DNA of 64,000 nt from Martelella mediterranea (lineage in GTDB: Bacteria; Pseudomonadota; Alphaproteobacteria; Rhizobiales; Rhizobiaceae). A program made the translations under genes and the position numbers. The notes beneath the pieces were generated by a model. The model had not been told where the DNA came from. It made no database searches and saw only the letters and a list, made by a program, of their open reading frames with translations. Of the stretch, positions 26,638 through 35,125 are shown in pieces; within the stretch, counting starts at the first letter, position 1; every line of letters starts with the position of its first letter. The DNA lies in assembly GCF_004342225.1 (NCBI RefSeq), contig NZ_SMAR01000010.1, positions 1 to 64,000 of the forward strand, written 5' to 3'.

Positions 26638-27300
26638 ATGGCTGAATTTGATTATTCGGACACCGATTGGGACGCAATCGAGCGCCTGAAAAAATGGTAT
26701 TCGGGCGATATTCACGACAGTATGGAGGCACTCGGCCTCTGGGGATGTCTTGAGGGCATTTCGCTTCTGGGTGCGCTTGCTGACGGTGATGTGGTCTGCG
26801 GTCCTGCGGTGACGGTTCTGTTCGAGCCGTCTGATCGCAAGGGCGAGCCGCAGGATGTCTATCACAACGCTATCGACAATGCCCCTAAGGGCGGCATCAT
26901 GGTGTGCGATGCCTCCTGTGCGCCCGGCTCATGCTCCGGCGAACTGATGAGCACCGGAGCCAAAACCCATGGCTGCGCGGCGACGATCGTAAACGGAACG
27001 GTTCGCGATCTGGCACAGGTGCGTGCGCTTGGCTATCCGCTGTTCGGCACCATGCCGAGTCCGATTGGCGTGACCGGCAAAAAGGAACCGAAGAAAAGCC
27101 AGGTTCCGCTTCAGATCGGAAAGGCGACCGTTCGTCCCGGCGATGTGATTTTCGGGGACGTTGACGGTGTCGTCGTGATCCCGAAGGAACACCTTAAAGC
27201 CGTTGCCGATCAGGCCGATGCACTCGGCAAGGAAGAGGCGGCCAATCGCGACCGTATTCTGGCCGGTGAAAAGCTTCAGGAAGTCTGGCCTGCAAGCTGA
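26638..27300 (+). CDS. RraA-family protein (HMG/CHA-type pyruvate aldolase)
   Basis: This 220-aa protein belongs to the RraA/demethylmenaquinone methyltransferase-like fold. Members include class II 4-hydroxy-4-methyl-2-oxoglutarate aldolases that release pyruvate. Family parts are SGDIHDSMEALG, GAKTHGCAATIVNGTVRD, where the TRD-like arginine and aspartate bind metal and substrate, and PGDVIFGDVDGVVVIP. The true start is ATG 26638, one base after the GntR stop; a longer frame overlaps the regulator. RNase E inhibition (RraA proper) is unlikely in this catabolic setting. It is co-transcribed with the GntR gene and probably acts on the acid imported by TctCBA. Confidence 0.88.
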   Translation: MAEFDYSDTDWDAIERLKKWYSGDIHDSMEALGLWGCLEGISLLGALADGDVVCGPAVTVLFEPSDRKGEPQDVYHNAIDNAPKGGIMVCDASCAPGSCSGELMSTGAKTHGCAATIVNGTVRDLAQVRALGYPLFGTMPSPIGVTGKKEPKKSQVPLQIGKATVRPGDVIFGDVDGVVVIPKEHLKAVADQADALGKEEAANRDRILAGEKLQEVWPAS

Positions 27301-27326
27301 GCTTCACGGTTTTTGAGAAACTGAAT

Positions 27327-27359
27327 GAGGGCCGTTGGTTTTACGACCGGCGGCCCTTT
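27327..27359. terminator. Bidirectional terminator
   Basis: The arms GGGCCGTTGGT and ACCGGCGGCCC pair over 11 positions with two G-U pairs on the plus strand and are followed by TTT. It lies between the convergent RraA-like and LacI genes. Confidence 0.75.
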
Positions 27360-27366
27360 GATCGTT

Positions 27367-28362
27367 TCAGCGTACCGATGCCCGTTCAACAAGACTGACG
27401 GGAATAAAATGATGCGATGGCGGTGCGTCTGCCGGTCCGGTTATGGCGTCGAGTGTCGCTCTGGTCAGTGAGGAAAGTGACTGACGAATGGTGGTCAGCC
27501 GGTGCGATGACCAGTCGGAAATTGGCGCGTCGTCAAAGCCGATAACAGAAACGTCATCCGGTACTTTCAGGCCCAGCTCATTGCGGGCCGTATTCATGAC
27601 CCCAAGGGCGATTTCATCTGTGACACCGAAGATGCCGTCAATGCCGGGTCTTGAAAGCAAACCACGCGCGGCCTCAATTCCGGTTTCGTAAGTGTTGCGG
27701 CCCTGGCTCCATTCGGTGACGGGTATCCTGTTTTCCTCCATGACCTGAATGAAGGCTCTGGCGCGGGCCAGCTTGGCAGATGTTCTGGACGCGGAGAGAA
27801 CCACTGCAACATTTTTACATCCCGCTTCAATCAGCCGTTTTGCGGCGAGCGCTCCACCTGCGTCAGAATCGGCTTCGATCTGGTCGACAAGCCCGACATT
27901 ATCCGGCAAAGGACGGTTTATCAGCACCAGCCGCGTGCCATTTGCGGCCGCCAGTTTCATCAGCATGTCTGGCACCGCGCCTGATAAAAGCACAACCGTG
28001 CGGACGCGGTACTCCAGAAGCTTGGCAAGCGCGTTTTCAACATCGTTTTCCGCACCGGCAAGGTTGAGCATCATGCATTGCAATCCATGGCCGTAGAGGG
28101 CTGCCGTCAATGCATCCACCTGCGCGGAGATATATGGATTTGAAAGGTTTGCGCCGACAAGGCCGACTAGGTCAGAGCGCTCCTTGTGAAGCGTGCGCGC
28201 AAGAAGATTGACACGATAGCCAAGTGCCTCTGCGGCTTTCATCACCCGCTCACGGGTTTTCGGCGCAACGCTGGCGCCTTCGGTGAAAGTGCGGGAAACC
28301 GCCGAGCGGGATACGCCCGCTGCCCGCGCCACATCCGATGCGGAGACAAATTTTTCTGCCAT
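27367..28362 (-). CDS. LacI-family transcriptional regulator of the ABC/MBL/phosphatase operon
   Basis: The 331-aa protein has the LacI helix-turn-helix (VSASDVARAAGVSRSAVSRTF), a hinge with VNLLARTLHKERSDLVG, and a sugar-binding core. It is the last gene of a six-gene minus-strand operon starting at the ABC ATPase gene, 14 bases after the phosphatase stop. A perfect 16-bp palindrome 66 bases before the first gene is the obvious candidate operator. Its ligand probably is, or derives from, the imported solute. Confidence 0.93.
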   Translation of the reverse strand: MAEKFVSASDVARAAGVSRSAVSRTFTEGASVAPKTRERVMKAAEALGYRVNLLARTLHKERSDLVGLVGANLSNPYISAQVDALTAALYGHGLQCMMLNLAGAENDVENALAKLLEYRVRTVVLLSGAVPDMLMKLAAANGTRLVLINRPLPDNVGLVDQIEADSDAGGALAAKRLIEAGCKNVAVVLSASRTSAKLARARAFIQVMEENRIPVTEWSQGRNTYETGIEAARGLLSRPGIDGIFGVTDEIALGVMNTARNELGLKVPDDVSVIGFDDAPISDWSSHRLTTIRQSLSSLTRATLDAITGPADAPPSHHFIPVSLVERASVR

Positions 28363-28376
28363 GCCGTGCCTTGTGC

Positions 28377-28970
28377 TCAGTTCCGTTTCCCTAAAAGGTT
28401 GCGTAAACGCACCTCTTCGGCAAGGGCGAGCATAGGCGGAAGTGGATATTTCTCATCCAGCCCACGCAAATTTCTAAGGTGGTCGAGCGCGGCTTCAAAG
28501 GTTTCAAACTGTTGCGGCAAAAAGGCTGCAAGCCACAGAGCAATCAGTGAAACCGAGCGCGAGCGGCCCCCCCGGCAATGCACCAGAACATGTCCGTTTC
28601 TATGCTTGGGGTAATGTGGCTTGGCTGGAACATAACTGCTCATCAGGCCCTCGACCGTGTGAACGGCTGCCGCCATCAAGTGCGGACTGTTACCCGCACC
28701 GTCAATCATCCCGATCTGATAGCGGCGGACATGCACTCCGTCTGCCAGCGTCAATGGACCGGGAAACATATTGATTGAAACGTTCAGCGTTTCAGTGATC
28801 CCGGCCTGAAGCAGGCAACCGGCATCTTCAGCTGCTGCAAGGTTGCCCAGAAACAGGGTTTTATTGTGCGGACCGACATTTTCAGCGACGGGATAAAGAA
28901 GCGGGCGCACGTCTTCCCGGGCTTCGGATAAAGGCACCTGATCGGGAACACCGAGGCGTTTTTCTGTCAT
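28377..28970 (-). CDS. Protein tyrosine / dual-specificity-type phosphatase
   Basis: This 197-aa cytoplasmic protein contains the cysteine phosphatase P-loop VHCRGGRSRSVSLIALWLA (Cys-x5-Arg, Cys about residue 132), with a candidate general-acid Asp in IGMIDGAGN about 40 residues upstream. The rest has the layout of small dual-specificity phosphatases. There is no signal peptide. In this operon it follows the MBL gene by two bases and precedes the LacI gene. The substrate may be a small phosphorylated compound rather than a protein, since such phosphatases also act on inositol phosphates; that is inference from context. Confidence 0.85.
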   Translation of the reverse strand: MTEKRLGVPDQVPLSEAREDVRPLLYPVAENVGPHNKTLFLGNLAAAEDAGCLLQAGITETLNVSINMFPGPLTLADGVHVRRYQIGMIDGAGNSPHLMAAAVHTVEGLMSSYVPAKPHYPKHRNGHVLVHCRGGRSRSVSLIALWLAAFLPQQFETFEAALDHLRNLRGLDEKYPLPPMLALAEEVRLRNLLGKRN

Positions 28971-28972
28971 CT

Positions 28973-29998
28973 TTAAATCTCCGTCTCAGTTGTTTTTCTA
29001 AGCCGCTTTTCCAGTGCCGCGCAGAGCTCCGGCGCATGATCCACGTTGACGAAAGCAGGTATAACCTTTTCAGCACCGCAGGCGTCAGCCAGCTTCAGAA
29101 TGTCGCGCTTGCGGGGGTGTACATTCCAGGGCAGCCATATGGCGTCACCCTTTTCGGTCAGGCGATGTGCAGGTGTGCCATGCGGCACGTGACTTGAAAA
29201 GATGAAACGAAATCCGCCACGCGCCAGGAGCTCGGCAGACAGGCCCGCTTCGCCGTTGGATTCAGTGGCGATGATCACTTGATCCGGACGGGCCGTTTCA
29301 GCCTTGACCACAGGAAAAGCCTGTCCGGTGGCAGCCATAATTTCATCTGCAATAACCTGACTTGTATGAACGGTATAGCCATGAGCGGCCATGGCCAGTG
29401 CCATATCCGTGCCACGACCGGCTGCCGGACAGCAGAGCACTGCGCCGTTTGCCGCTTGTTGTGCGATTGCCTTGATCTGGGTGTTCAGAGACTGGTCACG
29501 ATCACCGTAGGAGGCATCAATCAAAAGTGTTCTGGCCGAAGGCAGAGGATCAAACACCATGCCTTGCGATTCCAGGCTGATATCGCCTGTATAGATAAAG
29601 CCGCCATGTTCCGTTTCCAGATGGAACCATAGGCCGCCCGGTGCATGGCCGCAGCGGCCGCTTTGAAATCTCAGGCCTTCATACTCGAAATGCCCGCACT
29701 CCGGAATAACCCGGATATGCGCGGGTTTGTGTGTTTCAGGCAGAAAGTCGAAGGTTTTTTCACTCGCGAAGGCTATGGGGTTTCCGACTTCGCCAAGACG
29801 GTTGAGGGAACCGGCGTGATCGGTATGGGCATGGCTGATAAACACGGCGTCAATTTTTCCGATATTCGAAAGATCGGGGTGTTCACCGGGTTCAAGGCCA
29901 TCGCCAAGATCGAAGAGGATACGTTTGCCATGAATCTCAACCAGAAAAATGGCGGCGCTCTTGCGATTCAGTCCGCTTAGGGCTGTCAGTCGTGCCAA
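28973..29998 (-). CDS. MBL-fold metallo-hydrolase with beta-CASP-like features
   Basis: The 341-aa protein carries the zinc motifs of the metallo-beta-lactamase fold: FISHAHTDHAGSL (HxHxDH), GRCGHAPGG and FIYTGDIS. The following DASYGDR resembles the ESTYGD segment of beta-CASP nucleases, PAAGRGTDMALAMA resembles their GRxQE helix, and FSSHVPHGTPA sits where the C-terminal motif histidine should be. It therefore looks like a shortened relative of CPSF/RNase J-like proteins (COG1236). The start is TTG 29998 with GGGAG seven bases upstream; it overlaps the permease gene by 13 bases, so translation is coupled. Placement in an importer operon suggests a phosphodiester or other small-molecule substrate. 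Confidence 0.8.
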   Translation of the reverse strand: MARLTALSGLNRKSAAIFLVEIHGKRILFDLGDGLEPGEHPDLSNIGKIDAVFISHAHTDHAGSLNRLGEVGNPIAFASEKTFDFLPETHKPAHIRVIPECGHFEYEGLRFQSGRCGHAPGGLWFHLETEHGGFIYTGDISLESQGMVFDPLPSARTLLIDASYGDRDQSLNTQIKAIAQQAANGAVLCCPAAGRGTDMALAMAAHGYTVHTSQVIADEIMAATGQAFPVVKAETARPDQVIIATESNGEAGLSAELLARGGFRFIFSSHVPHGTPAHRLTEKGDAIWLPWNVHPRKRDILKLADACGAEKVIPAFVNVDHAPELCAALEKRLRKTTETEI

Positions 29999-31728
29999 GG
30001 CAGAACTCCCTGCGGCAGCCGCTTCGCGAATGTCAGGCTGATCAGCATCAATGAGAGGATCACAATCACCATCAGGCAGCCAACCGCTGCAGCCAGCGTC
30101 GATGAGCCTGCTTCCTCCAGAAAGATGATCATCGGGCCGATGGTTTGCGCGCGGGAGGAGACCAGAAGAACTGACGTCTGAATTTCGTTAATGGCCGTCA
30201 TGAACACCAGAATGGCAGAGGCGGCAGCTGCCGGAGCAAGAACCGGGAGGATGATATCTTTCAACCTGCGGAAAATGCCCGCGCCGGTCACCTGCGCTGC
30301 TTCATCGAGAGAGCGGTCGATCTGGGAAAAACCACCCAGAACGGGCTGTAGGGCGAGCGCCAGGAAATTCGACATATAAGCGGCGAGAATCACCCAAACC
30401 GTGCCATAGAGACTGGTACCCAGAAGCGGGATCGGTCGCAGGAAGAACAGGATCATCGCGACGCCGATGATGATGCCGGGCAGGGCATAAGCAAGCTGTG
30501 ATGAGAGATAGAGCATGCGTGGCGTTGCGCCTTTTCGCCAGCTCAGGAAATAGCCGAGCGCAACGGAAACCGGAACCAGAACCGCCACGGCAAGACCTGT
30601 AAGCCACAGGCTGGTGAAGAAGGCTTCGCGAATGCCTTCGTGATGGAAAAGGGCGTTTGAGAAGTTCTCGAATGTCAGTGTTTCAAGATTGAGCGGTTGA
30701 CCATAGCCGCGCACCAGTGCTGAACCGGCCAGGGCCGAAAGCGGCAACGCCAGCGCAAATAGAAGATAGCCCCAGGCAAGGCCGGTGATCGGAAGGCACC
30801 AGCGGCCCAGCGGAAACTGAAACGGTTTTGACGCGCCATCGACGCGCTGGTCGCCCATGCGGCTCAGCCATCCGGCAATTGCCATGCCGCCAATCGTCAG
30901 CACGGCCAGAAGCAGAGCCAGAAGCGCCATATCGTTGAGCGCTGACGGGCCGTAGGAGTTCAGCCGACGATAGATCAGCGTGATCAGCGTTGAAACGCGC
31001 GCGGGAATGCCGAGCATGGCCTGAATGCCGAAATTTCCGATGGAAGAGACAAAGGCCAGCGCCGCACCGGCAAATATGCCGCCACGAATGAGGGGCAGAA
31101 TAACGCCAAGTGTTGCCCTAGCAGGCGAAGCACCAACAGCGCGGGCGGCTTCCACCAAAGCGGCGGGTACACGGCGCAGGTTGGCGCGAACGGACAGGAA
31201 TACGAGCGGAGCGTTATAGATGCCCAGCAGAAGCACAATGCCGCCTGAGGAATAAAGCGGATGACGCATGCCGGGCTCGAGCGAAAGTCCGAAAAAGCTC
31301 ATGACCGGACTTGCGGGAGAAAAGGCCTGAATCCACGCAAGCGCAATCACCTGCGGCGGGATCATCAGCGGCAGAACAAAGCCGAAAACCCATGCGGTCC
31401 GGCCTTTCATGTCGCTTGCTCCGACCAAAAGGGCAGCCAGAGTTCCGGCAATCGTTGCAAGCGCTGTTGCCGCCAGCGAAATCCAGATGGTGTTGATGGT
31501 TGCTTCCATCACGCGTCGTCCGCCGAGCACATCTGAGATGCGCGCAAGATCGAAACCTGTGTTGGTGACAAGCGCAGCATAGACGAGGCGGGCGAGCGGC
31601 AGGATCGATAACAGGCCGACGAAAAGCGCCAGAAGAAGCATCAGCGTCCGCTCATGCTTCAAAGCGCGGGAAACGCTGGAGAGCGCCCGAAACGGACGCT
31701 CCCCGGATATTGCGGTCGAAAGAGACAT
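29986..31728 (-). CDS. ABC transporter permease, ferric/phosphonate type (two fused permease domains)
   Basis: The 580-aa membrane protein contains two binding-protein-dependent transport domains in tandem, each with the EAA coupling loop: VEAARAVGASPARATLGVILP in the first half and DEAAQVTGAGIFRRLKDIILP in the second. About twelve helices are predicted. This fused form (FbpB/SfuB/ThiP-like) occurs in importers of ferric iron, thiamine, 2-aminoethylphosphonate and other solutes. It begins five bases after the receptor gene and overlaps the MBL gene. The single chain should form the whole membrane channel with two ATPase subunits. Confidence 0.92.
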   Translation of the reverse strand: MSLSTAISGERPFRALSSVSRALKHERTLMLLLALFVGLLSILPLARLVYAALVTNTGFDLARISDVLGGRRVMEATINTIWISLAATALATIAGTLAALLVGASDMKGRTAWVFGFVLPLMIPPQVIALAWIQAFSPASPVMSFFGLSLEPGMRHPLYSSGGIVLLLGIYNAPLVFLSVRANLRRVPAALVEAARAVGASPARATLGVILPLIRGGIFAGAALAFVSSIGNFGIQAMLGIPARVSTLITLIYRRLNSYGPSALNDMALLALLLAVLTIGGMAIAGWLSRMGDQRVDGASKPFQFPLGRWCLPITGLAWGYLLFALALPLSALAGSALVRGYGQPLNLETLTFENFSNALFHHEGIREAFFTSLWLTGLAVAVLVPVSVALGYFLSWRKGATPRMLYLSSQLAYALPGIIIGVAMILFFLRPIPLLGTSLYGTVWVILAAYMSNFLALALQPVLGGFSQIDRSLDEAAQVTGAGIFRRLKDIILPVLAPAAAASAILVFMTAINEIQTSVLLVSSRAQTIGPMIIFLEEAGSSTLAAAVGCLMVIVILSLMLISLTFAKRLPQGVLPWHD

Positions 31729-31733
31729 GGTGA

Positions 31734-32708
31734 TTAGAGGCCGAAAATCTCAGCGAACTGTTCGCGAACCTGTTCGTTGTTCTTCACAGCCTCGTCTACG
31801 TCGTAGCCGAGGAGTTTCATCGAGGAGAGTTCAGGATAGCCTTCCGGCGCGGCAACGCCTGGCAGCAGCGGCAGGTTGCCCTGTTCAGACACCAGCTCCT
31901 GGCCTTCCTTCGACAGGAGGAAGTCAACAAACTTCTTGGCAGCTTCTTCGTGTTCTGTTGTCTTCATGATGGCGACCGGTTCACCGATGAAGGATACGCC
32001 GTCCTTGGGCGCAATGTAATCGATCGGCGAACCATCAGCCTTGGCGCGCAGTGCATTGGCATCAACGATGATGGCGTATTTGGCCATGCCAGAGGCAACA
32101 GCCTTGGTTGCCGGTCCGTTGCCGCCTTCCGGCACGATATCGAGATCGTTCAGGCCTTCATAGAAGTCCCAGCCGATGGACGGATCGTTGATCAGTGCGT
32201 GCAGGTGGTTCAGTGCTGCGCCGGAATATAGCGGGCTTGGAACCGCAATCTGACCGCGATTGTCTTCAACCAGAAGGTCGTTCCAGCTGTCGACCGGTTC
32301 TGCAATCTCGGTGTTGTATGCGATGCCGGTTGTGATTGCCTTGGTGCCGAAGAAGGTCATGTCCTTGTCGTAGGCTGCCTTGTCGTAGCCTTCGACCGGC
32401 GCATCGGGATAAGCCATCAGGTGGCCGTCAGCTTTCAGTGTGCCGAGGTTGATCGGATCGGCGACCAGCAGAACGTCGGGCTGGATCTGACCGGCCTGAA
32501 TTTCAGCGCGCATGACATTCATCAGTGCTGACGTGCCATTGCGGGTCCAGTTGACCTTGATGTCAGGATTGGCCGCTTCAAACGCGTCAACCGTCTGCTG
32601 GGCCTGTTCCGGCGCCTGGCTGGTGTAAAGGGTGATGGTTTCTTCGGCGTGGGCGGCCGAAACGGCAAGAGCGCTGACGGCAGCAAGGGCGAGCATGCGG
32701 AGTTTCAT
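31734..32708 (-). CDS. ABC transporter extracellular substrate-binding protein, ferric/phosphonate type
   Basis: The 324-aa periplasmic receptor has a signal peptide ending SAAHAEE and the pattern of the Fe(III)/2-aminoethylphosphonate-type family: ITLYTSQAPEQAQQTVDAFE, IQPDVLLVADPINLGTLK, GQIAVPSPLYSGAALNHLHA, and a C-terminal FVDFLLSKEGQELVSEQGNLP. The tyrosines typical of iron coordination are not obvious in the usual C-terminal YY position, so iron is doubtful. A phosphorylated or phosphonate ligand would match the phosphatase-like genes downstream. Confidence 0.9.
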   Translation of the reverse strand: MKLRMLALAAVSALAVSAAHAEETITLYTSQAPEQAQQTVDAFEAANPDIKVNWTRNGTSALMNVMRAEIQAGQIQPDVLLVADPINLGTLKADGHLMAYPDAPVEGYDKAAYDKDMTFFGTKAITTGIAYNTEIAEPVDSWNDLLVEDNRGQIAVPSPLYSGAALNHLHALINDPSIGWDFYEGLNDLDIVPEGGNGPATKAVASGMAKYAIIVDANALRAKADGSPIDYIAPKDGVSFIGEPVAIMKTTEHEEAAKKFVDFLLSKEGQELVSEQGNLPLLPGVAAPEGYPELSSMKLLGYDVDEAVKNNEQVREQFAEIFGL

Positions 32709-32733
32709 GGAGATTTCCTTGGGTTTTCGTCGT

Positions 32734-33816
32734 TTAAACAGGGGCTTGCTCGGGTTTCAGGTCCGGAAGGACCCAGCCGTCAGCAAGCGTGACGGCTACG
32801 CGCTGCCCGGCTTCTATCCGGGCCGGAGCAGGAACGTTCATGAAGAGGGGCTGATCGTGCGGGCCAACGCCAAGCTCGACCTTCAAAATATCACCGCGGT
32901 AGGTCATCCGGCGGATCACGGCATCAATTCCGCCCTGATCCGTCAGTTTCAGGTCGCCGGGATGAAAGGCGAGACGGGCATGCGCGCACGGCCTGTCATT
33001 CGGCTGGCAGCGGGCACGTACCGGCACTCCGAAAAGTTCGGCAAAAGCATAGCCGCTGTGATCGGGCTGATAGTTTTCGATGTCGCAGATCTGTCCGTCG
33101 CCAATAAAAGTCGCGACCATTTCGTTGGCGGGCTGACTGTAAAGCGTTTCGGGGGCGGCGAATTGGGCAATGACGCCCTTGTTCATAACCGCGATGCGAT
33201 CTGCCAGTGCCAGCGCTTCAGCCTGATCATGAGTGATGTAAAACATGGTGGCGCCGGATTCGCGCTGGAACCGCGCAAATTCAGCTTCCATCTCACCACG
33301 CAGGTGCACATCAAGGTTGGCAAGCGGTTCATCCAGAAGCACAACGCCGGCATCCATCGCCAGGCAACGTGCGAGGGCCACGCGCTGACGCTGGCCTCCG
33401 GAAAGCGCTGTAGGTCGCCTGTTCGCAAAATCAGTCAGTCCCACCGTTTCCAGAACGCGTTCGGTACGGTTTTCGCGCTCCTGTCTTGGCAGACCTTTGA
33501 CCTTGAGGCCGTAACCGACATTGCCTGCCACCGTCATATGTGGCCAGAGTGCGTAATTTTGAAAAACGACGCCGATGCCACGGTCTTCCGGCGGCATGTG
33601 CTGTCCCTCGCCGGAAAGCAAAGTATCGCCGATGCGGATCGAACCCCGGTCAATCGGTTCAAAGCCCGCCAAGGCGCGCAACAGTGTCGTCTTGCCGCAA
33701 CCTGAAGGACCGAGCACGGCGACGAATTCGCCAGCTTTGATGGAAAGCGAAATGCTGCGCAGGACCTGTGTGTCGCCGAATGATTTATCAACCGCTTCGA
33801 TTGCAATGGCACTCAT
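32734..33816 (-). CDS. ABC transporter ATP-binding protein (ferric/polyamine-type importer)
   Basis: This 360-aa ATPase energises the importer. Walker A is GPSGCGKTTLL, the Q-loop is VVFQNYALWPHM, the signature LSGGQRQRVALARC, Walker B VVLLDEPLANLD and the switch histidine ITHDQAEALAL. A C-terminal TOBE-type regulatory domain covers about residues 235-350. The start is taken as ATG 33816; a TTG nine codons upstream lacks a ribosome site. It is the first gene of the operon ATPase - receptor - permease - MBL - phosphatase - LacI. Confidence 0.93.
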   Translation of the reverse strand: MSAIAIEAVDKSFGDTQVLRSISLSIKAGEFVAVLGPSGCGKTTLLRALAGFEPIDRGSIRIGDTLLSGEGQHMPPEDRGIGVVFQNYALWPHMTVAGNVGYGLKVKGLPRQERENRTERVLETVGLTDFANRRPTALSGGQRQRVALARCLAMDAGVVLLDEPLANLDVHLRGEMEAEFARFQRESGATMFYITHDQAEALALADRIAVMNKGVIAQFAAPETLYSQPANEMVATFIGDGQICDIENYQPDHSGYAFAELFGVPVRARCQPNDRPCAHARLAFHPGDLKLTDQGGIDAVIRRMTYRGDILKVELGVGPHDQPLFMNVPAPARIEAGQRVAVTLADGWVLPDLKPEQAPV

Positions 33817-33881
33817 GAGCGCAGGCCTCAGCTCTACCGACAAGCCCGGTTATGATCTGGACTTGTCTGACGTTCGTTGTT

Positions 33882-33897
33882 TTGCACAGCTGTGCAA
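33882..33897. promoter_or_regulatory. Perfect 16-bp palindrome, candidate LacI operator
   Basis: TTGCACAG and CTGTGCAA abut to make a perfect 16-bp dyad, 66 bases before the first gene of the ABC/MBL/phosphatase/LacI operon. Length and symmetry fit a LacI-family site, and the operon encodes such a regulator. Confidence 0.6.
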
Positions 33898-34312
33898 TCT
33901 CTTGCGCCATCAATGCACCGCTTATGTGACAGTTCGATTGCAGAGATTTTTCGGTTCTGTGAAACTTGGCGCGAAGACAGGACTGAATTGCCTGAACCGG
34001 CGGAGGCTCTGAACAGAAGCATGAGGCGAAGAATGCACAGCTGCAAAATTTCGCCAGAAGCGATATCCGCAAGGAAAAACGGGCTGTTCTGAAATGGGGA
34101 TATTTTCTCTCACAGTCTGCCGGAAGCAGTCTGTGTTTTCTGATCAGAAACGGTTTTGCAGCGTATTTATCCTGGCCGCCAAGTTGCTCCTAAACTGCTT
34201 AACAAAATCTACACGTTAACAGGACAGATGTTCATTTATACGCATTAATCATTCGTATAAGTGGCGTTTCAAGACATGCCCTAGCGGGTTTCCCATGCCG
34301 CTCCTCGCCTGA
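33898..34312. other. Gene-free interval
   Basis: No convincing gene. It contains the upstream region of the ABC operon and an AT-rich stretch around 34140-34260. The 3' part may be unrecognisable remains of the broken gene that follows. Confidence 0.45.
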
Positions 34313-34740
34313 GACTTTGCGACGGGGCGCCGCGTATTGCAGCGCGCGAGCATAAAAACTGCCGGACGGGCGGGAACCGAAATGAAGCACGGCAAAGACC
34401 TGCTGACTTTCGGTAAAGAGGAACTGGTTGCGTCGAAGAAGAGCTTTCTTTCGTTTTTACGCTGTTCGTGTGACACGCCGGAACCAGTTGGAGATCATCA
34501 AGGTGTTGGATGATGACGAAATCATTCTGGCACAGCGGCCCTTCGACTTGTCGTTTGAACGTGCCGTTCCAATTGAGGTCATGGTCCGCGGTGATGTGAT
34601 TTCAGCAAATGTTGCCGGGATCGACATTGAGGCACAGGACCCAGGCCCCAGGCCCTGGAATACTCTTCTATGGCGGTTTTGGTTTTTTGATGCATGACGG
34701 CGCGCTTTCGGTCGATGAAATCCGGGTCTCGCCGGTCTGA
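34313..34740 (+). pseudogene. Remnant of a ConA-like-domain protein with two frameshifts
   Basis: Three overlapping frames join into one plausible C-terminal domain. Frame one runs from 34313 (KHGKDLLTFGKEELVASKKSF), shifts at the T5 run 34454-34458 into a frame reading FYAVRVTRRNQLEIIKVLDD and FDLSFERAVPIEVMVRGD, and shifts again at the tandem duplication CCAGGCC CCAGGCC (34641-34654) into FYGGFGFLMHDGALSVDEIRV before TGA 34738-34740. Removing one T and one 7-bp copy restores a single frame. An in-frame TGA at 34310 and the missing N-terminus show the gene is dead. The pattern is that of concanavalin-like domains at the C-terminus of some ADP-ribosylglycohydrolase-family proteins; the family name is tentative. 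Confidence 0.7.
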
Positions 34741-35125
34741 CTGGCCTTACCACCTGCAAAACGACAACGGTTCAGATACTTCAGGAAACGTCAAACTGTT
34801 GCCTATGAGTGACAGTATTCGCTGAAATGGCAGGCGTTGTGAAAGGTGGAGGCTGGTCAAAGCTCAATATTCGGGCCTATATGGTTTCAGGATTTTTCTC
34901 TTGGACGAAAGGAGGCATCAGCATGATCGATATCAGCACCGCAGCGATGCTTCGCGTCCCGCCATTCCGGCTCGTGTGACCTTTCACACCACCTTCTTCT
35001 TTTAACTTTATCTCATCGTTATTACATCGCGGTAATCTTTGCCGCCTATGTCCCTTGCAGGGTTCTTGTCGCCGCTGGACCGGCTGCACCTGTTTTGAAC
35101 CCTCGGGACGATCTGGAGACTGAAC
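34741..35125. other. Gene-free interval before the exporter genes
   Basis: I see no gene here; short minus-strand frames lack ribosome sites. It should contain the promoter of the ABC exporter gene. Confidence 0.45.

Noticed and set aside
32632-33705. A 357-codon frame on the plus strand opposite the ABC receptor and ATPase genes
   Set aside because: It is antisense to two genes with all expected motifs and has no start signals.
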